From positions 1 to 36,959 of the forward strand of contig NZ_JAAFKF010000032.1 in assembly GCF_013299175.1 (NCBI RefSeq): a stretch of 36,959 nucleotides of DNA. Direction: 5' to 3'. The notes under the pieces were generated by a model that did no database searches, was not told where the DNA came from, and saw only the letters and a program-made list of their open reading frames with translations. This document shows, in pieces, positions 16,576 through 26,630 of the stretch. Positions within the stretch are counted from its first letter, which is position 1, and each line of letters starts with the position of its first letter. This stretch comes from Sphaerotilus sp. Lineage in GTDB: Bacteria > Pseudomonadota > Gammaproteobacteria > Burkholderiales > Burkholderiaceae_C. The position numbers and the translations under genes are program-made.

Positions 16576-19118
16576 GGCGCGTCCTGCCAAGTGTTGAGAC
16601 AACCGGCGATGGTGCCATGCACCGACCCGCTTGCTGCTCCATGTACCCGCAGCCGCCGCACCTCGCCCGGCAGCAGGTCGAGGAAGTTGTCCTCGAAGCG
16701 TGCCCCCGGTGCGTCGAGCCACACGCCCTTGGCCGGGCGGATGGCGCTCACCAGAACGCAGCCGCTGTCCGGTTCAGCCATGACACGCACCTGGGGATCG
16801 GGGAAGCGGTGCCAGCGGAAGGGTTCGGGCCAGGCGTGGGCGTGGGCGGTCTGCGTGCTGTCGGTCAGCGTGAGGCGGCCGATCAGCGGTCGTGTCCGAT
16901 CGGCGAACCATGCCGGCGGCGGCGTCAGCGGGGTCACGGCATTGGCCGCGAGCACCACGTCCGCGGTGGCCGTGTCGTCGATCGGCTCGCCGTCGATCGC
17001 CAGCAACTGCCAGCGTGCCTGCGCGGTCAGCACGGTGTCCGTCCCGTTCACCGCCCAGGCCGACACACCGGCATCGTCGCGCCGCACCGCGCAGGCCAAC
17101 GGCGCCATCGCCCGGCGGATCGTGTACCACGCCGGTTTGGGATGGCCATTGCTGTCGATGATGGCCCAGCTCGTCACCGGCCAGCAGTCGTTCAACTGCC
17201 AGACCAGCGCGCCGCCGCAGGCCCGTGCCCCCGGCGTCTGCCAGCGGCGACGGAAGGCTTCGTAGGCGTGGCGCATGGCCTCGGCCTGCACGAACTGCGT
17301 CGCGTAGACCTCGGCGGCCAGCGTGTCCGGGTGGCGCAGCGTGTCGGCGCGGTAGACGGCCAGCCGGCGGTGGCCGTCCATGCCGACGGGGGACGACGCC
17401 TTGTTGTGCCACTGCACGGTGCGGCTGCCGGGGAAACGCTCCTCGGCGGGAATGGCCTGTTCGAGCACCGCCAGCGACGGGTGCGACTGCATCCCGAATT
17501 CGCTGACGAAACGCGCACCGACCTCGGCATACCGCTGGTACGGGAGCATGAGCTGGTGCCAGACCTCCCAACTGTGGCGGTCGCCGGTCGTCATGTCCTG
17601 CGACAGGCGGGGCTGGCCGGTGCCGGCGGCCGGCGGGGTGTAGGGACTGCCGGGCCAGTACGGACGACCCGGATCGAGCGCGTGGCACAGCGTCGGCAGC
17701 ACCTGCTCGTAGAGCACGCGGGCCTCGAAGCGCGTCGGGTCGCTGCTCGGTGTGGCGCCGAGCGCACCGACCGTTTCCGCCAGCGTGTAGTCCTCGTTGT
17801 TGCCACACCAGATCGCCAGACTCGCCCGGTGCCGCAGCCGGGTGATCGCGGCGCGGGCCTCGGCCTCGACGCTGGCGACGAAGGCGGGATACGCCGGGTA
17901 CAGCCCGCAGGCGAACAAAAAATCCTGCCACACCAGCACGCCCAGCGCGTCGCAGGCGTCGTAAAACGCCTCGTCCTCGTAGATCCCGCCGCCCCAGACG
18001 CGCAGCATCACGAGGTTGGCGTCCACCGCCTGCTGCACGCGCTCGCGGTAGCGGGCCGGGGTGATGCGGTGGAGCAGGTTGTCGTCGGGAATCCAGTTGG
18101 CGCCGCCGCAGAAGAGTGCGCGGCCATTGACTTCGAACACGAAGCTGCGGCCCGCTTCGCCCGCCACGGCGTCCTGCACCAGCCGCAGCCGGCGCAGGCC
18201 GAGGCGGCGCTGCTGCGTGTCGAGCACCGTGCCATCGGCGGCGACGACGCGGCTGTCGAGCGTGTAGAGCGGCTGCGCACCGTGTCCGGCGGGCCACCAG
18301 AGCTGTGGCGTCGGGACTGACAGCGTGGCTTCGTGCGCTGCGGTGGCGCGGCTGCGGTGCGTGGCGACGAGTGTGCCGGCCGCGTCGCGCAGCGTGTGGC
18401 AGACCTCGGTGCCGGTGCCGCCGTCGATGGCGCCCTCCAGCGTGGTGAACACGTCCACGCGGGCGTGGCCCAGATCGGCGCTCAGTGTCACCGGGCTGGC
18501 GAGTTCGGCGATGCGCAGGTCCGACGCTTCGAGCCGCACCGCCTTCCACGGCCCGCAGGTCAGCAGCGTCGGCCCCCAGTCCCAGCCGTAGTGGTACGGC
18601 GCCTTGCGCACATGCAGCCGGCTCGAATCGCCGTTCCACAGTGGGTGCGTGCCGTGGTGCGCCTCGATCGCCCGACCACGGTGAAGCGCGCTGTCGAAGC
18701 GCATCCACAGCGTGTGCCGCCCCGGCCCGAGCCGCCCGGTCACGTCCATGCGCAGCGGCACGAACATGTTGTCGCTCTCCGCCAGCGGCTCGCCGTCCAG
18801 CCAGAGCTTGGCGAAGGTGTCGAGTCCGTCGAAGCACAGCACCACGCGCTCGCGCCGCTCGTCGGCTGCCACGTCGAAGTCCAGCCGGTAGCACCAGTCG
18901 CGCTCGCCGACCCACTGCACCTCGGCTTCCTGCCGACCGAGGAACGGGTCGGGGATGGCGCCCTGGGCGAGCAGATCTCCATGGACCGAGCCGGGCACCG
19001 TCGCCACACGCCAGCCGTCGGGGGCCGAGAACGTGGTGGCATCGCCTTGGCGCGGATCGGCTTCTCGAAACTGCCAGCCGTCCTGCAGAAGCCGGGTGTG
19101 TGCGGGACGGCGGGTCAT
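16572..19118 (-). CDS. GH2 beta-mannosidase
   Basis: The protein has about 848 residues and follows the GH2 beta-mannosidase layout: a sugar-binding jelly roll (WRVATVPGSVHGDLL, then WVGERDWCYRLDF), the signature RKAPYHYGWDWGP near residue 175, immunoglobulin-like domains, a TIM barrel with acid/base Glu in AIWCGNNEDY (about residue 442) and nucleophile Glu in FVSEFGMQSHPS (about 540). It removes terminal beta-mannose from manno- or glucomanno-oligosaccharides. No signal peptide is present, so it is probably cytoplasmic. The ATG at 19118 is preferred; a GTG two codons upstream (19124) is also possible. It follows the ATPase gene by about 10 bp and overlaps the regulator start by 4 bp. Confidence 0.9.
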   Translation of the reverse strand: MTRRPAHTRLLQDGWQFREADPRQGDATTFSAPDGWRVATVPGSVHGDLLAQGAIPDPFLGRQEAEVQWVGERDWCYRLDFDVAADERRERVVLCFDGLDTFAKLWLDGEPLAESDNMFVPLRMDVTGRLGPGRHTLWMRFDSALHRGRAIEAHHGTHPLWNGDSSRLHVRKAPYHYGWDWGPTLLTCGPWKAVRLEASDLRIAELASPVTLSADLGHARVDVFTTLEGAIDGGTGTEVCHTLRDAAGTLVATHRSRATAAHEATLSVPTPQLWWPAGHGAQPLYTLDSRVVAADGTVLDTQQRRLGLRRLRLVQDAVAGEAGRSFVFEVNGRALFCGGANWIPDDNLLHRITPARYRERVQQAVDANLVMLRVWGGGIYEDEAFYDACDALGVLVWQDFLFACGLYPAYPAFVASVEAEARAAITRLRHRASLAIWCGNNEDYTLAETVGALGATPSSDPTRFEARVLYEQVLPTLCHALDPGRPYWPGSPYTPPAAGTGQPRLSQDMTTGDRHSWEVWHQLMLPYQRYAEVGARFVSEFGMQSHPSLAVLEQAIPAEERFPGSRTVQWHNKASSPVGMDGHRRLAVYRADTLRHPDTLAAEVYATQFVQAEAMRHAYEAFRRRWQTPGARACGGALVWQLNDCWPVTSWAIIDSNGHPKPAWYTIRRAMAPLACAVRRDDAGVSAWAVNGTDTVLTAQARWQLLAIDGEPIDDTATADVVLAANAVTPLTPPPAWFADRTRPLIGRLTLTDSTQTAHAHAWPEPFRWHRFPDPQVRVMAEPDSGCVLVSAIRPAKGVWLDAPGARFEDNFLDLLPGEVRRLRVHGAASGSVHGTIAGCLNTWQDAP

Positions 19119-19128
19119 GGTCACACGC

Positions 19129-20214
<1,086 letters not shown>

Positions 20215-20249
20215 GGTGGGGTCTCGTCAGAGTCTTCAAATGAAAGGAA

Positions 20250-21155
20250 TCAGCCCTTGACGGCGCCGGCAGCGATGCCACGCACGAACCAGCGGCCCGA
20301 GAAGAAGTACACCGCCAGCGGCACCAGCGACGTGAGGATCGTGGCGGCCATGTCGATGTGGTAGCGGCGCTCGCCGAAGGTGGTGTTGACCAGGTTGTTG
20401 AGCTGGACCGTCATCGGGTAGTTGTCCTTGCCGGCGAAGATCAGGCCGAACAGGTAGTCGTTCCAGATGCCGGTGACCTGCAGGATGGTCGCCACGATCA
20501 GCATGGGCGTGCCCATCGGCAGCATGAGCTGGAAGAAGATGCGCCAGAAACCGCCGCCGTCGATGCGCGCGGCCTTGAACAGCTCGCCCGGCACGGCGAT
20601 GTAGTAGTTGCGGAACAGCAGCGTCAGCACCGGCATCCCGAAGATGCAATGCACCAGCAGGATCGCCCAGTAGGTGTTGTAGAAGCCGCCCAGCCGGAAC
20701 CACGCCACGAGCGGGTAGATCATCACCTGGAACGGCACGAAGGCGCCCAGCAGCATGATGCCGAACAGGATGTCGCCCCAGCGCGAGCGCCAGAAGCTCA
20801 GCGCGTAGCCGTTGAGTGCGGCGAGGAACACCGACAGGATGGTGGCCGGCACGACCAGTCGGATCGAGTTCCAGAAGCCGCCCTGGATGCCCTCGCAGGC
20901 CAGCGCGATGCAGGCGCTCGACCATGCCTCCTTCCAGTTGCCGAACTGCGGTGAGGCGGGCCACGCGAACAGCAGCGCCTGGCGGATCTCCTCGGGCGTC
21001 TTCAGCGAAGTCACCACCATCACGTACAGCGGCAGCAGGAAGAAGGCGGAAGTGACCAGCAGGAAGGCGTAGATGCCGATGCGGGCGGGGGTGACCAGCG
21101 GACGGCGGGGGCGCTGGCCGCGTGGTGTGACCGAGGAGGAAGCAGTGGTGCTCAT
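20250..21155 (-). CDS. Carbohydrate ABC transporter permease (MalG family)
   Basis: This 301-residue inner-membrane protein has about six membrane segments, a positively charged N-terminus, and the cytoplasmic EAA loop near FKAARIDGGGFWRIFFQLMLP that docks to the ATPase. A first helix (IGIYAFLLVTSAFFLLPLYV) and late segments match the MalG/CUT1 permease family. It pairs with the MalF-type permease 12 bp upstream. The substrate is inferred from the operon as beta-linked gluco- or manno-oligosaccharides. Confidence 0.93.
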   Translation of the reverse strand: MSTTASSSVTPRGQRPRRPLVTPARIGIYAFLLVTSAFFLLPLYVMVVTSLKTPEEIRQALLFAWPASPQFGNWKEAWSSACIALACEGIQGGFWNSIRLVVPATILSVFLAALNGYALSFWRSRWGDILFGIMLLGAFVPFQVMIYPLVAWFRLGGFYNTYWAILLVHCIFGMPVLTLLFRNYYIAVPGELFKAARIDGGGFWRIFFQLMLPMGTPMLIVATILQVTGIWNDYLFGLIFAGKDNYPMTVQLNNLVNTTFGERRYHIDMAATILTSLVPLAVYFFSGRWFVRGIAAGAVKG

Positions 21156-21167
21156 GTCAGTAAATCC

Positions 21168-22067
21168 TCAGTGGCCGGCGTTCTGACGCGCCTGGACCTT
21201 GGAGCGCCAGTACAGCAGCGGCGCGAGCACGGTGAACACGGTGACCAGCATCACCACCGAGGCGGCCGAGGCCAGTCCGATGTTGTTGCGGCCGAACAGG
21301 TGGTCGATGATGAATTTGGCGGGCACTTCGCTGGCGTCACCGGGACCGCCGCTGGTCATCACCGCGACCACGTCGAAGGTCCGCACCAGCGCCACGGCCA
21401 GCAGCACGAACGCCGTGGCATACGCCGGGCCGAGCTGCGGCAGCACGACGCTGAGGTAGTAGCGCGGCTTGGAGACGCCCTCCAGGCGGGCGGCCTTCCA
21501 CTGCTCTTCATCGACGCCCCGCAGCGCGGCCAGCAGGATGGCCATCGTCGTGCCACTGCCCTGCCAGACCATCGCCAGGCCGATGGCGTAGAGCACCATG
21601 TCGGAGCGCACCGTCCAGTCGAGCGTGAAGCTCTCCCAGCCCATGAGGCGAAAGGCGTTCTGCAGGCCCAGCGTGGGGTTGAACAGCCACTGCCAGATCA
21701 GGCCCGTGACGACAAAGCTCATCGCATAGGGATACAGGAAGATCGTGCGGAACCAGCTCTCGGCCTTGACCTGCTGGTCGATGAAGATCGCCATCAGCGT
21801 CCCCAGGATCAGCACGCCCAGCACGTAGACCACCGCCAGCACGCCCAGGTGCTGCAGCGACACCGTCCAGCGGTCAGTCTCGAACAGGCGCTCGAACTGC
21901 ATCAGCCCGACCCAGTCGTCCCGCGGGAACAGCTTGGACGAGGACAGGGAAATCCGGATGCTCCAGATCACCGAGCCGACGTAGGCCAGCAAGGCGGTGA
22001 TGGCCAGTGGCAGCAGGGCGGCGTGCAGGGCCAGGTTCAGGCGTTTCGGTCGTGCGGCGCGCGCCAT
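21168..22067 (-). CDS. Carbohydrate ABC transporter permease (MalF family)
   Basis: This 299-residue inner-membrane protein has about six membrane segments beginning with LHAALLPLAITALLAYVGSV, and the EAA docking loop (EEQWKAARLEGVSKPRYY, then LPQLGP). It lacks the large periplasmic loop of enterobacterial MalF, as is usual for short CUT1 permeases. It is separated from the binding-protein gene by 122 bp containing a strong hairpin and from the second permease gene by 12 bp. It forms the heterodimeric channel with the MalG-type protein. Confidence 0.93.
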   Translation of the reverse strand: MARAARPKRLNLALHAALLPLAITALLAYVGSVIWSIRISLSSSKLFPRDDWVGLMQFERLFETDRWTVSLQHLGVLAVVYVLGVLILGTLMAIFIDQQVKAESWFRTIFLYPYAMSFVVTGLIWQWLFNPTLGLQNAFRLMGWESFTLDWTVRSDMVLYAIGLAMVWQGSGTTMAILLAALRGVDEEQWKAARLEGVSKPRYYLSVVLPQLGPAYATAFVLLAVALVRTFDVVAVMTSGGPGDASEVPAKFIIDHLFGRNNIGLASAASVVMLVTVFTVLAPLLYWRSKVQARQNAGH

Positions 22068-22139
22068 GGCGGACCTCGCTGGTCATGCGGCAGCGCGACC
22101 CGGACGGCTGGCGTCGGCGGTATCGGTTGCGCGCGGAAG

Positions 22140-22180
22140 GGGAGAAAAGGGAGCGCGGAGTCGGGCAGCCGACCCCGCGC
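22140..22180 (-). terminator. Intercistronic hairpin after the sugar-binding protein gene
   Basis: On the minus strand, GCGCGGGGTCGG and CCGACTCCGCGC pair around a short loop (22153-22180), followed by a pyrimidine stretch with four T (CTCCCTTTTCTCC). It lies just after the binding-protein stop and before the permeases. Such elements in sugar ABC operons terminate part of the transcripts or protect the 3' end of the binding-protein mRNA, raising its level relative to the permeases. Partial rather than full termination is inferred because the following genes clearly belong to the same system. Confidence 0.65.
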
Positions 22181-22189
22181 GGGGAAGCC

Positions 22190-23425
22190 TTAACGCTTCA
22201 GGGCCGTGGCCATCGCCTTGATGGCGTCATCGGTGGACTGGTTGGAGTTCCAGAACTTGCTGATCGCGTCTTCGAAGGCGCCGACGGCGTCCGGGCTCAG
22301 CAGCTCGTTGGTGCCTTGCAGCAGACGGCCTTCCTTGACAGCCTGCACACCCATCTGGGCGCACATGTCCATCTTGCTGGTGTCCACGTCGGTGCGGATC
22401 GGGATCGAGCCCTTCTTGTTGTTGAAGGCGACCTGACCTTCCGGCGAGATCATCATCTCGGCCAGCTTCTTCTGCGCCGCGGCCGAGTCAGCCGACTTCT
22501 GCTTCGGGAACACGAACACGTCGCCGCCGATGGCGTAAGGCATCTTCGGGCCGCCGGCCATGAAGCAGCCGTATTCCTTGCCCGCCGTCTTGCCGGCGTT
22601 GACGAACTCGCCCTTGGCCCAGTCGCCCATCATCTGGAAAGCAGCCTTGCCTTCGATGACCATGCCGGTGGCCAGGTTCCAGTCACGGCCCGGCGAGCCG
22701 GCGTCCACGTAGCCCTTGAGCTTCTTGAAGGTATCGACGGCCTTGCGGAAGCCGGGGGTGGAGGCGTCCTTGTCCTTGAAGGTCTTCAGGTACAGGTCTT
22801 GACCACCGGTGGCCAGCAGCACGCCGCGGAAGGTGATGCCTTCCTGCCAGCCTTGACCACCCAGCGCCAGCGGGACCACGCCGCCCGCCGCCTTGATCTT
22901 GTCCATGGCCGCGAACATCTCGTCCATGTTGGTCGGCTCCTTGGCGCCGGCCTTGGCCAGCACGGCCTTGTTGTACCAGACCCAGTTTTCGTTGTGCAGG
23001 TTGACCGGCACGGCGAAGTACTTGCCGTTGACCTTCACGGCGTTGCGGATCTTCTCGGGCAGCAGCTTGTCCCAGTTGCCCTTCTTGGCCACGTCATCGA
23101 GGTCGTTCAGCAGACCTTCCTTGATGATCTCCTCGTACTGCTTGCCGTAGTTGTACTGGGCCGCGGTCGGGGCGTCGCCACCCATCGTGCGGTTGGCCAT
23201 CACGGTGCGGGCTTGCGCGCCGCCGCCACCGGCGATCGGGGTATCCACCCAGGTGCCGCCCGCCTTGGTGTACATCGTGGCGAATTCCTTGATGGCGGCG
23301 GCTTCGCCACCCGAGGTCCACCAGTGGATGACTTCGGCCTTCTGGGCGTGGGCGGCGCCGACGGCACCGACGCTGACCAGCGCGGCGGCGGCCAGTTGCT
23401 TCATGCGGATGTTCAGGATCGTCAT
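22190..23425 (-). CDS. Extracellular sugar-binding protein of ABC transporter (SBP family 1)
   Basis: This 411-residue protein has a signal peptide (MKQLAAAALVSVGAVGAAHA, cleavage before QKAEV at about residue 28), and the mature part is a family 1 carbohydrate-binding protein (VIHWWTSGGEAAAIKEFA at the start, then WQEGITFRGVLLA and YAIGGDVFVFPKQ). It binds oligosaccharide in the periplasm and delivers it to the permeases. GAGGAG 7-8 bases upstream supports the start at 23425, which overlaps the GH1 stop by 4 bp; an internal ATG at 23404 would give a shorter signal peptide. No lipobox cysteine is present. Confidence 0.94.
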   Translation of the reverse strand: MTILNIRMKQLAAAALVSVGAVGAAHAQKAEVIHWWTSGGEAAAIKEFATMYTKAGGTWVDTPIAGGGGAQARTVMANRTMGGDAPTAAQYNYGKQYEEIIKEGLLNDLDDVAKKGNWDKLLPEKIRNAVKVNGKYFAVPVNLHNENWVWYNKAVLAKAGAKEPTNMDEMFAAMDKIKAAGGVVPLALGGQGWQEGITFRGVLLATGGQDLYLKTFKDKDASTPGFRKAVDTFKKLKGYVDAGSPGRDWNLATGMVIEGKAAFQMMGDWAKGEFVNAGKTAGKEYGCFMAGGPKMPYAIGGDVFVFPKQKSADSAAAQKKLAEMMISPEGQVAFNNKKGSIPIRTDVDTSKMDMCAQMGVQAVKEGRLLQGTNELLSPDAVGAFEDAISKFWNSNQSTDDAIKAMATALKR

Positions 23426-24816
23426 GGCTTGTCTCCTCGGGTTGTAAGGGCGGCTGGGGTAGCGGCTGCCCGACGCTGTTGCAAAAAGGATTGGAAGGCG
23501 AGTGCGCTGTCTTTCAGCGTGCGCACCTGGGTGCCGTAATCGACGTGGACCAGTCCGAAGCGGCGCTCGTAACCGAAGGCCCATTCGAAGTTGTCCATCA
23601 GCGACCACACGAAGTACCCACGCACCTCAACGCCCGCGTCCATCGCCCGGCTGACCGCGGCGAAATGGCGCTTCAGGTAGGACTGGCGCTGGGTGTCGTC
23701 CACGCGGCCATCGACCACCGTGTCGTCGCTGGCCATGCCGTTTTCGGTGATGTAGATGGGCGGCAGATTGGGGTAGACCGCCTTGAAGCGGCGCAGCAGA
23801 TCTTCCAGCCCCTGCGGACAGACTTCCCAGCCCATCTGCGTGCGCTCGACGCCTTCCAGCGGCACGTCGCGGAAGCCCGTCGCACCGTCGCTGTGCAGGT
23901 TGCTGTGGAAGTAGTAGTTGATGCCCAGGAAATCCAGCGGCCGGCGGATCACGTCCATGTCACCGGGCAGCACCAGCGGCGCACTGCCGGGCCACAGCTT
24001 GTCCCACAGGTCGGTGGGATAGCTGCCGGCGAGCAGCGGCTGCAGCACCCAGTCGTTGTGCTGGAGTTCGTAGAGGCGCGCAGCTTCCTGGTCGGCGGGG
24101 TCGGCGCTGTCGGAGGTGCCGCGGCCGACGTTGGCGACGATGCCGCAGGGCGTGCCGGGATCGTTCGCCCGGATTGCCTCCAGCGCCAGGCCGTGGCCCA
24201 GCAGCAGGTGGTGCATGGCCTGCGTGGCGAAGCGCGGATCGGCCAGCCCCGGTGCGTGGTGGCCGTTGCCGTAGCCGAGGAAGGCCGAGCACCACGGCTC
24301 GTTCAGCGTCATCCAGCCCTCGACCAGCCCGCTCAGCTCGCGGGCGACCAGCGCGGCGTAGTCGGCGAAGCGGTAGGCGGTGTCGCGGTTGAGCCAGCCG
24401 CCGCGGTCTTCGAGGTGCTGCGGCAAGTCCCAGTGGTACAGGGTGACGTAACGCTGCACGCCATGGGCACCCAGGCGGGCCAGCAGGCGGCGGTAGAAGT
24501 CGAAGCCTTGCGGGTTGGGGGTGCCATCGGCGTGCATGACACGCGGCCACGCGATCGACAGCCGGTAGGCATCGACACCGAGGCCGGCGATCAGATCGAC
24601 ATCGTCGGCCCAGCGCGTGTAGTGCTCGCAGGCGTGTTCGCCCGTGTCGCCGCCCAGTGTCTTGCCGGGCGTGGCCGAGAAGGTGTCCCAGATGCTCGGC
24701 AGCCGACCGTCCACGTCAATGGCGCCTTCGATCTGGTAGGACGCCGTGGCCACGCCCCAGAGAAAACCGGGTTCTGCCATCGCCGAGCCTGCTGGCGGGG
24801 CGATGTGGTCGGCCAT
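23422..24816 (-). CDS. GH1 beta-glucosidase
   Basis: This 464-residue GH1 enzyme has FLWGVATASYQIEGA at the N-terminus, the acid/base E173 in MTLNEPW, the nucleophile E358 in YITENGM, and the C-terminal WSLMDNFEWAFGYERRFGL. The length matches the usual ~450. No signal peptide is present. It hydrolyses beta-glucosides such as cellobiose; GH1 enzymes may also act on beta-mannosides. The start is uncertain: 24816 is chosen, but 24780 would also give a complete family N-terminus, and the open frame further upstream runs through the operator and is not coding. It is the first gene of the glycan operon, 56 bp downstream of the palindromic operator. Confidence 0.92.
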   Translation of the reverse strand: MADHIAPPAGSAMAEPGFLWGVATASYQIEGAIDVDGRLPSIWDTFSATPGKTLGGDTGEHACEHYTRWADDVDLIAGLGVDAYRLSIAWPRVMHADGTPNPQGFDFYRRLLARLGAHGVQRYVTLYHWDLPQHLEDRGGWLNRDTAYRFADYAALVARELSGLVEGWMTLNEPWCSAFLGYGNGHHAPGLADPRFATQAMHHLLLGHGLALEAIRANDPGTPCGIVANVGRGTSDSADPADQEAARLYELQHNDWVLQPLLAGSYPTDLWDKLWPGSAPLVLPGDMDVIRRPLDFLGINYYFHSNLHSDGATGFRDVPLEGVERTQMGWEVCPQGLEDLLRRFKAVYPNLPPIYITENGMASDDTVVDGRVDDTQRQSYLKRHFAAVSRAMDAGVEVRGYFVWSLMDNFEWAFGYERRFGLVHVDYGTQVRTLKDSALAFQSFLQQRRAAATPAALTTRGDKP

Positions 24817-24872
24817 CGAGGGCGGGACGTGATCGGTCAAGAAGAACTCCGGACAGGCGGCAAAATGGAAAA

Positions 24873-24902
24873 TGGTGCATTGGAACCGGTTCCAATGCAC
24901 CA
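24873..24902. promoter_or_regulatory. Perfect 30-bp palindrome, probable LacI-family operator
   Basis: The two 15-base arms are exact reverse complements; the core is TTGGAACCGGTTCCAA (24880-24895), centred on CG as LacI-family operators are. It lies 56 bp upstream of the first gene of the glycan operon. The operon's own LacI-type regulator (15532-16575) is the natural ligand. I found no second copy of the core elsewhere in the window. A minus-strand promoter probably overlaps it; CTGACA at the complement of 24915-24935 could serve as a weak -35, but no clear -10 is visible. Confidence 0.85.
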
Positions 24903-24938
24903 CCAGTTTCGCTGTGTCAGCCGCCTGTCAGGAGAGGG

Positions 24939-24976
24939 AAAACCCGGTTCATCGGGAATCCCCGGGGGTTTTTTTA
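24939..24976. terminator. Terminator-like hairpin between aqpZ and the glycan operon
   Basis: AAAACCCGG and CCGGGGGTTTT pair around about 14 bases, with an A-run before and seven T after on the plus strand. On the minus strand it lies 44 bp after the aqpZ stop and could end that transcript (with four T); the stronger T-run faces the plus direction, where no gene needs it. It insulates the glycan-operon promoter region from aqpZ. Confidence 0.6.
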
Positions 24977-25019
24977 GACAGCGTTCAGAAAATGTTCAAT
25001 CAACATTCAATGCGCAGGC

Positions 25020-25709
25020 TCAGCGATCATCCTCGCCGATCACGCGGTACAGGCCCGCACCGAGCAGTGCGCCGGCGATCGGCGCGACCCAGAACACCCA
25101 CAGTTGCTCGACAGCCCAGCCGCCAGCGAACAGCGCCACGCCCGTCGAGCGCGCCGGGTTCACCGAGGTGTTGGTCACGGGGATGCTGATGAGGTGGATC
25201 AGGGTCAGCGCCAGACCGATGGCGATGGGGGCGAAGCCGGCCGGGGCGCGGCGGTCGGTGGCGCCCAGGATGACGATGAGGAAGAACGCGGTCATCACGA
25301 CTTCCGTGACCACGGCGGCCAGCATCGAGTAGCCGCCGGGCGAATGCGCGCCGAAGCCGTTGGACGCGAAGCCCTTCGTCACGTCGAAGCCGGGGGCGCC
25401 GCTGGCGATGGTGTAGAGCACCGCGCCGGCCGCCAGCGCCCCGACCACCTGCGCGGCGATGTAGGGCACGAGCTTGCCCGCCGGAAAGCGCCCGCCCGCC
25501 CACAGCCCGATCGACACGGCCGGGTTGAGGTGGCAGCCGCTGATGTGGCCGATGGCGAACGCCATGGTCAGCACCGTCAGACCGAAGGCGAGCGACACGC
25601 CGTGCAGGCCGATGCCGACTCCGGGAAACGCGGCGGCCAGCACCGCGCTGCCGCAGCCGCCGAGCACGAGCCAGAACGTGCCGAGAAACTCTGCGCCATA
25701 GGCTTTCAT
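25020..25709 (-). CDS. aqpZ: Aquaporin Z, water channel
   Basis: This 229-residue channel has six membrane segments and two half-helices bearing the NPA motifs (LNPAVS at about 61-66 and TSVNPARS near 185). It matches E. coli AqpZ closely from memory, including [32 protein letters not shown] and [21 protein letters not shown]. The His and Arg of the narrow water-selective filter are present in these segments, favouring water over glycerol. It is flanked by an independent regulator gene and the glycan-operon promoter and appears to be monocistronic. Confidence 0.96.
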   Translation of the reverse strand: MKAYGAEFLGTFWLVLGGCGSAVLAAAFPGVGIGLHGVSLAFGLTVLTMAFAIGHISGCHLNPAVSIGLWAGGRFPAGKLVPYIAAQVVGALAAGAVLYTIASGAPGFDVTKGFASNGFGAHSPGGYSMLAAVVTEVVMTAFFLIVILGATDRRAPAGFAPIAIGLALTLIHLISIPVTNTSVNPARSTGVALFAGGWAVEQLWVFWVAPIAGALLGAGLYRVIGEDDR

Positions 25710-25810
25710 GGGGACACTCCTCAGGGTTGGAAGGAAAGACAGACGTCCAGCTTAGGCAGCCGCTGCGTCCGGCAAACCAACCAAAAGGCGGGCATATGTC
25801 ACGGTGAATA

Positions 25811-25835
25811 CCCCTGAATGCCGGGGTCAGGCCCC
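25811..25835 (-). repeat. Overlapping small GC hairpins after the HTH regulator gene
   Basis: GGGGTCAGGCCCC (25823-25835) and CCCC-TGAATGC-CGGGG (25811-25826) are alternative small stems immediately after the regulator stop on the minus strand. They lack a T-run, so termination is only possible, not shown. The interval 25710-25837 shows nothing else I recognise beyond the aqpZ leader. Confidence 0.35.
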
Positions 25836-25837
25836 TT

Positions 25838-26578
25838 TCAGACCCCCTTGCGGCGCAGATCCCGAAACGGCCCGAACAGCCAGGACCGCATCCCGATCAC
25901 CAGCGTGAACGGCCGTTTCTGGTCGTCGGGCAGGCGCTGGTCGGCCAGGTGCTGCTGCGCGAAATCGCTGGCGATGCGGCCCAGCCGTTCGTTGAAGACC
26001 TGGGCGACGCGGGGGTTGATCTCGCCGTGGACCAGCATGAGCTGCTCGCCCTCCGCGTCAAAACCACCGCGGAAGTAGTCCGGCACCACCTCGGCGCGGA
26101 AGAACTGCATCACCGGCCCGTGTGGGCGCCAGCGGAAGGTCTTGGCCACCTTCATGCGGTAGCGGTTCTGCGGCTTGAGTTCGATGATGCCCAGCCGGTC
26201 GAGCTGCACGAAATGGCCCACCAGCTCCGCCTCGGTGTAGCCATAACCGGTGAGCACCTGCTCGAAGGTCCACTGGCTCAGGCAGCAGATCGCCGCCAGC
26301 AGCAGCTTGCGGTCGGCGACCACCGCGCGCTCCTGCTCCGGGGTCAGCTCGATCCGGGGTGGCGTGTCGTCGGCGACGCGGCGGGCCAGCTCCGCGAAGT
26401 CGGTGCGCAGCACGCGGCAGATGGCGTCGATGCGCGACAGCGGCATGTCCCCTTGCGCGAACATGCGCTTGACGCTCGACTCGGCCATGTCGAGCTGCGG
26501 GGCCAGGGCGGCGTAGGTGATGCCGGCGGTTTTCAGTTCGGCCTTGAGGACGCGGATCAGATCGGCGGTGGTGCTCAT
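25838..26578 (-). CDS. HTH (Cro/C1-type) transcriptional regulator
   Basis: This 246-residue protein has an N-terminal helix-turn-helix (ITYAALAPQLDMAESSVKRMFAQGDMPLSRIDAI split over residues ~20-52), then a helical region (LTPEQERAVVADRKLLLAAICCLSQ) and a C-terminal domain of unknown ligand (VAKTFRWRPHGPVMQFF). Regulators of this layout are common in Burkholderiales, but their effectors are not known to me. The start at 26578 is chosen because the open frame upstream carries unrelated sequence across the divergent promoter region. An inverted repeat at 26610-26630 could be its own operator. Confidence 0.85.
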   Translation of the reverse strand: MSTTADLIRVLKAELKTAGITYAALAPQLDMAESSVKRMFAQGDMPLSRIDAICRVLRTDFAELARRVADDTPPRIELTPEQERAVVADRKLLLAAICCLSQWTFEQVLTGYGYTEAELVGHFVQLDRLGIIELKPQNRYRMKVAKTFRWRPHGPVMQFFRAEVVPDYFRGGFDAEGEQLMLVHGEINPRVAQVFNERLGRIASDFAQQHLADQRLPDDQKRPFTLVIGMRSWLFGPFRDLRRKGV

Positions 26579-26609
26579 GGTGTGCAGCGTCGTGTAGCTC
26601 GTGCAGCGA

Positions 26610-26630
26610 TTTGGTATCGCCAAATGATAC
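26610..26630. promoter_or_regulatory. Inverted repeats in the divergent regulator/YiaA-B intergenic region
   Basis: TTTGG-TATCG-CCAAA (26610-26624) overlaps GTATC-GCCAAAT-GATAC (26614-26630). The site is 32 bp upstream of the HTH regulator start and about 110 bp upstream of the membrane protein gene. It is the only A/T-rich dyad in this 160-bp interval, which should hold both promoters. An operator for the adjacent regulator is plausible. Confidence 0.4.

Noticed and set aside
24817-24903. N-terminal extension of the GH1 protein to 24903
   Set aside because: It would begin inside the palindromic operator and encode residues unlike any GH1 N-terminus.
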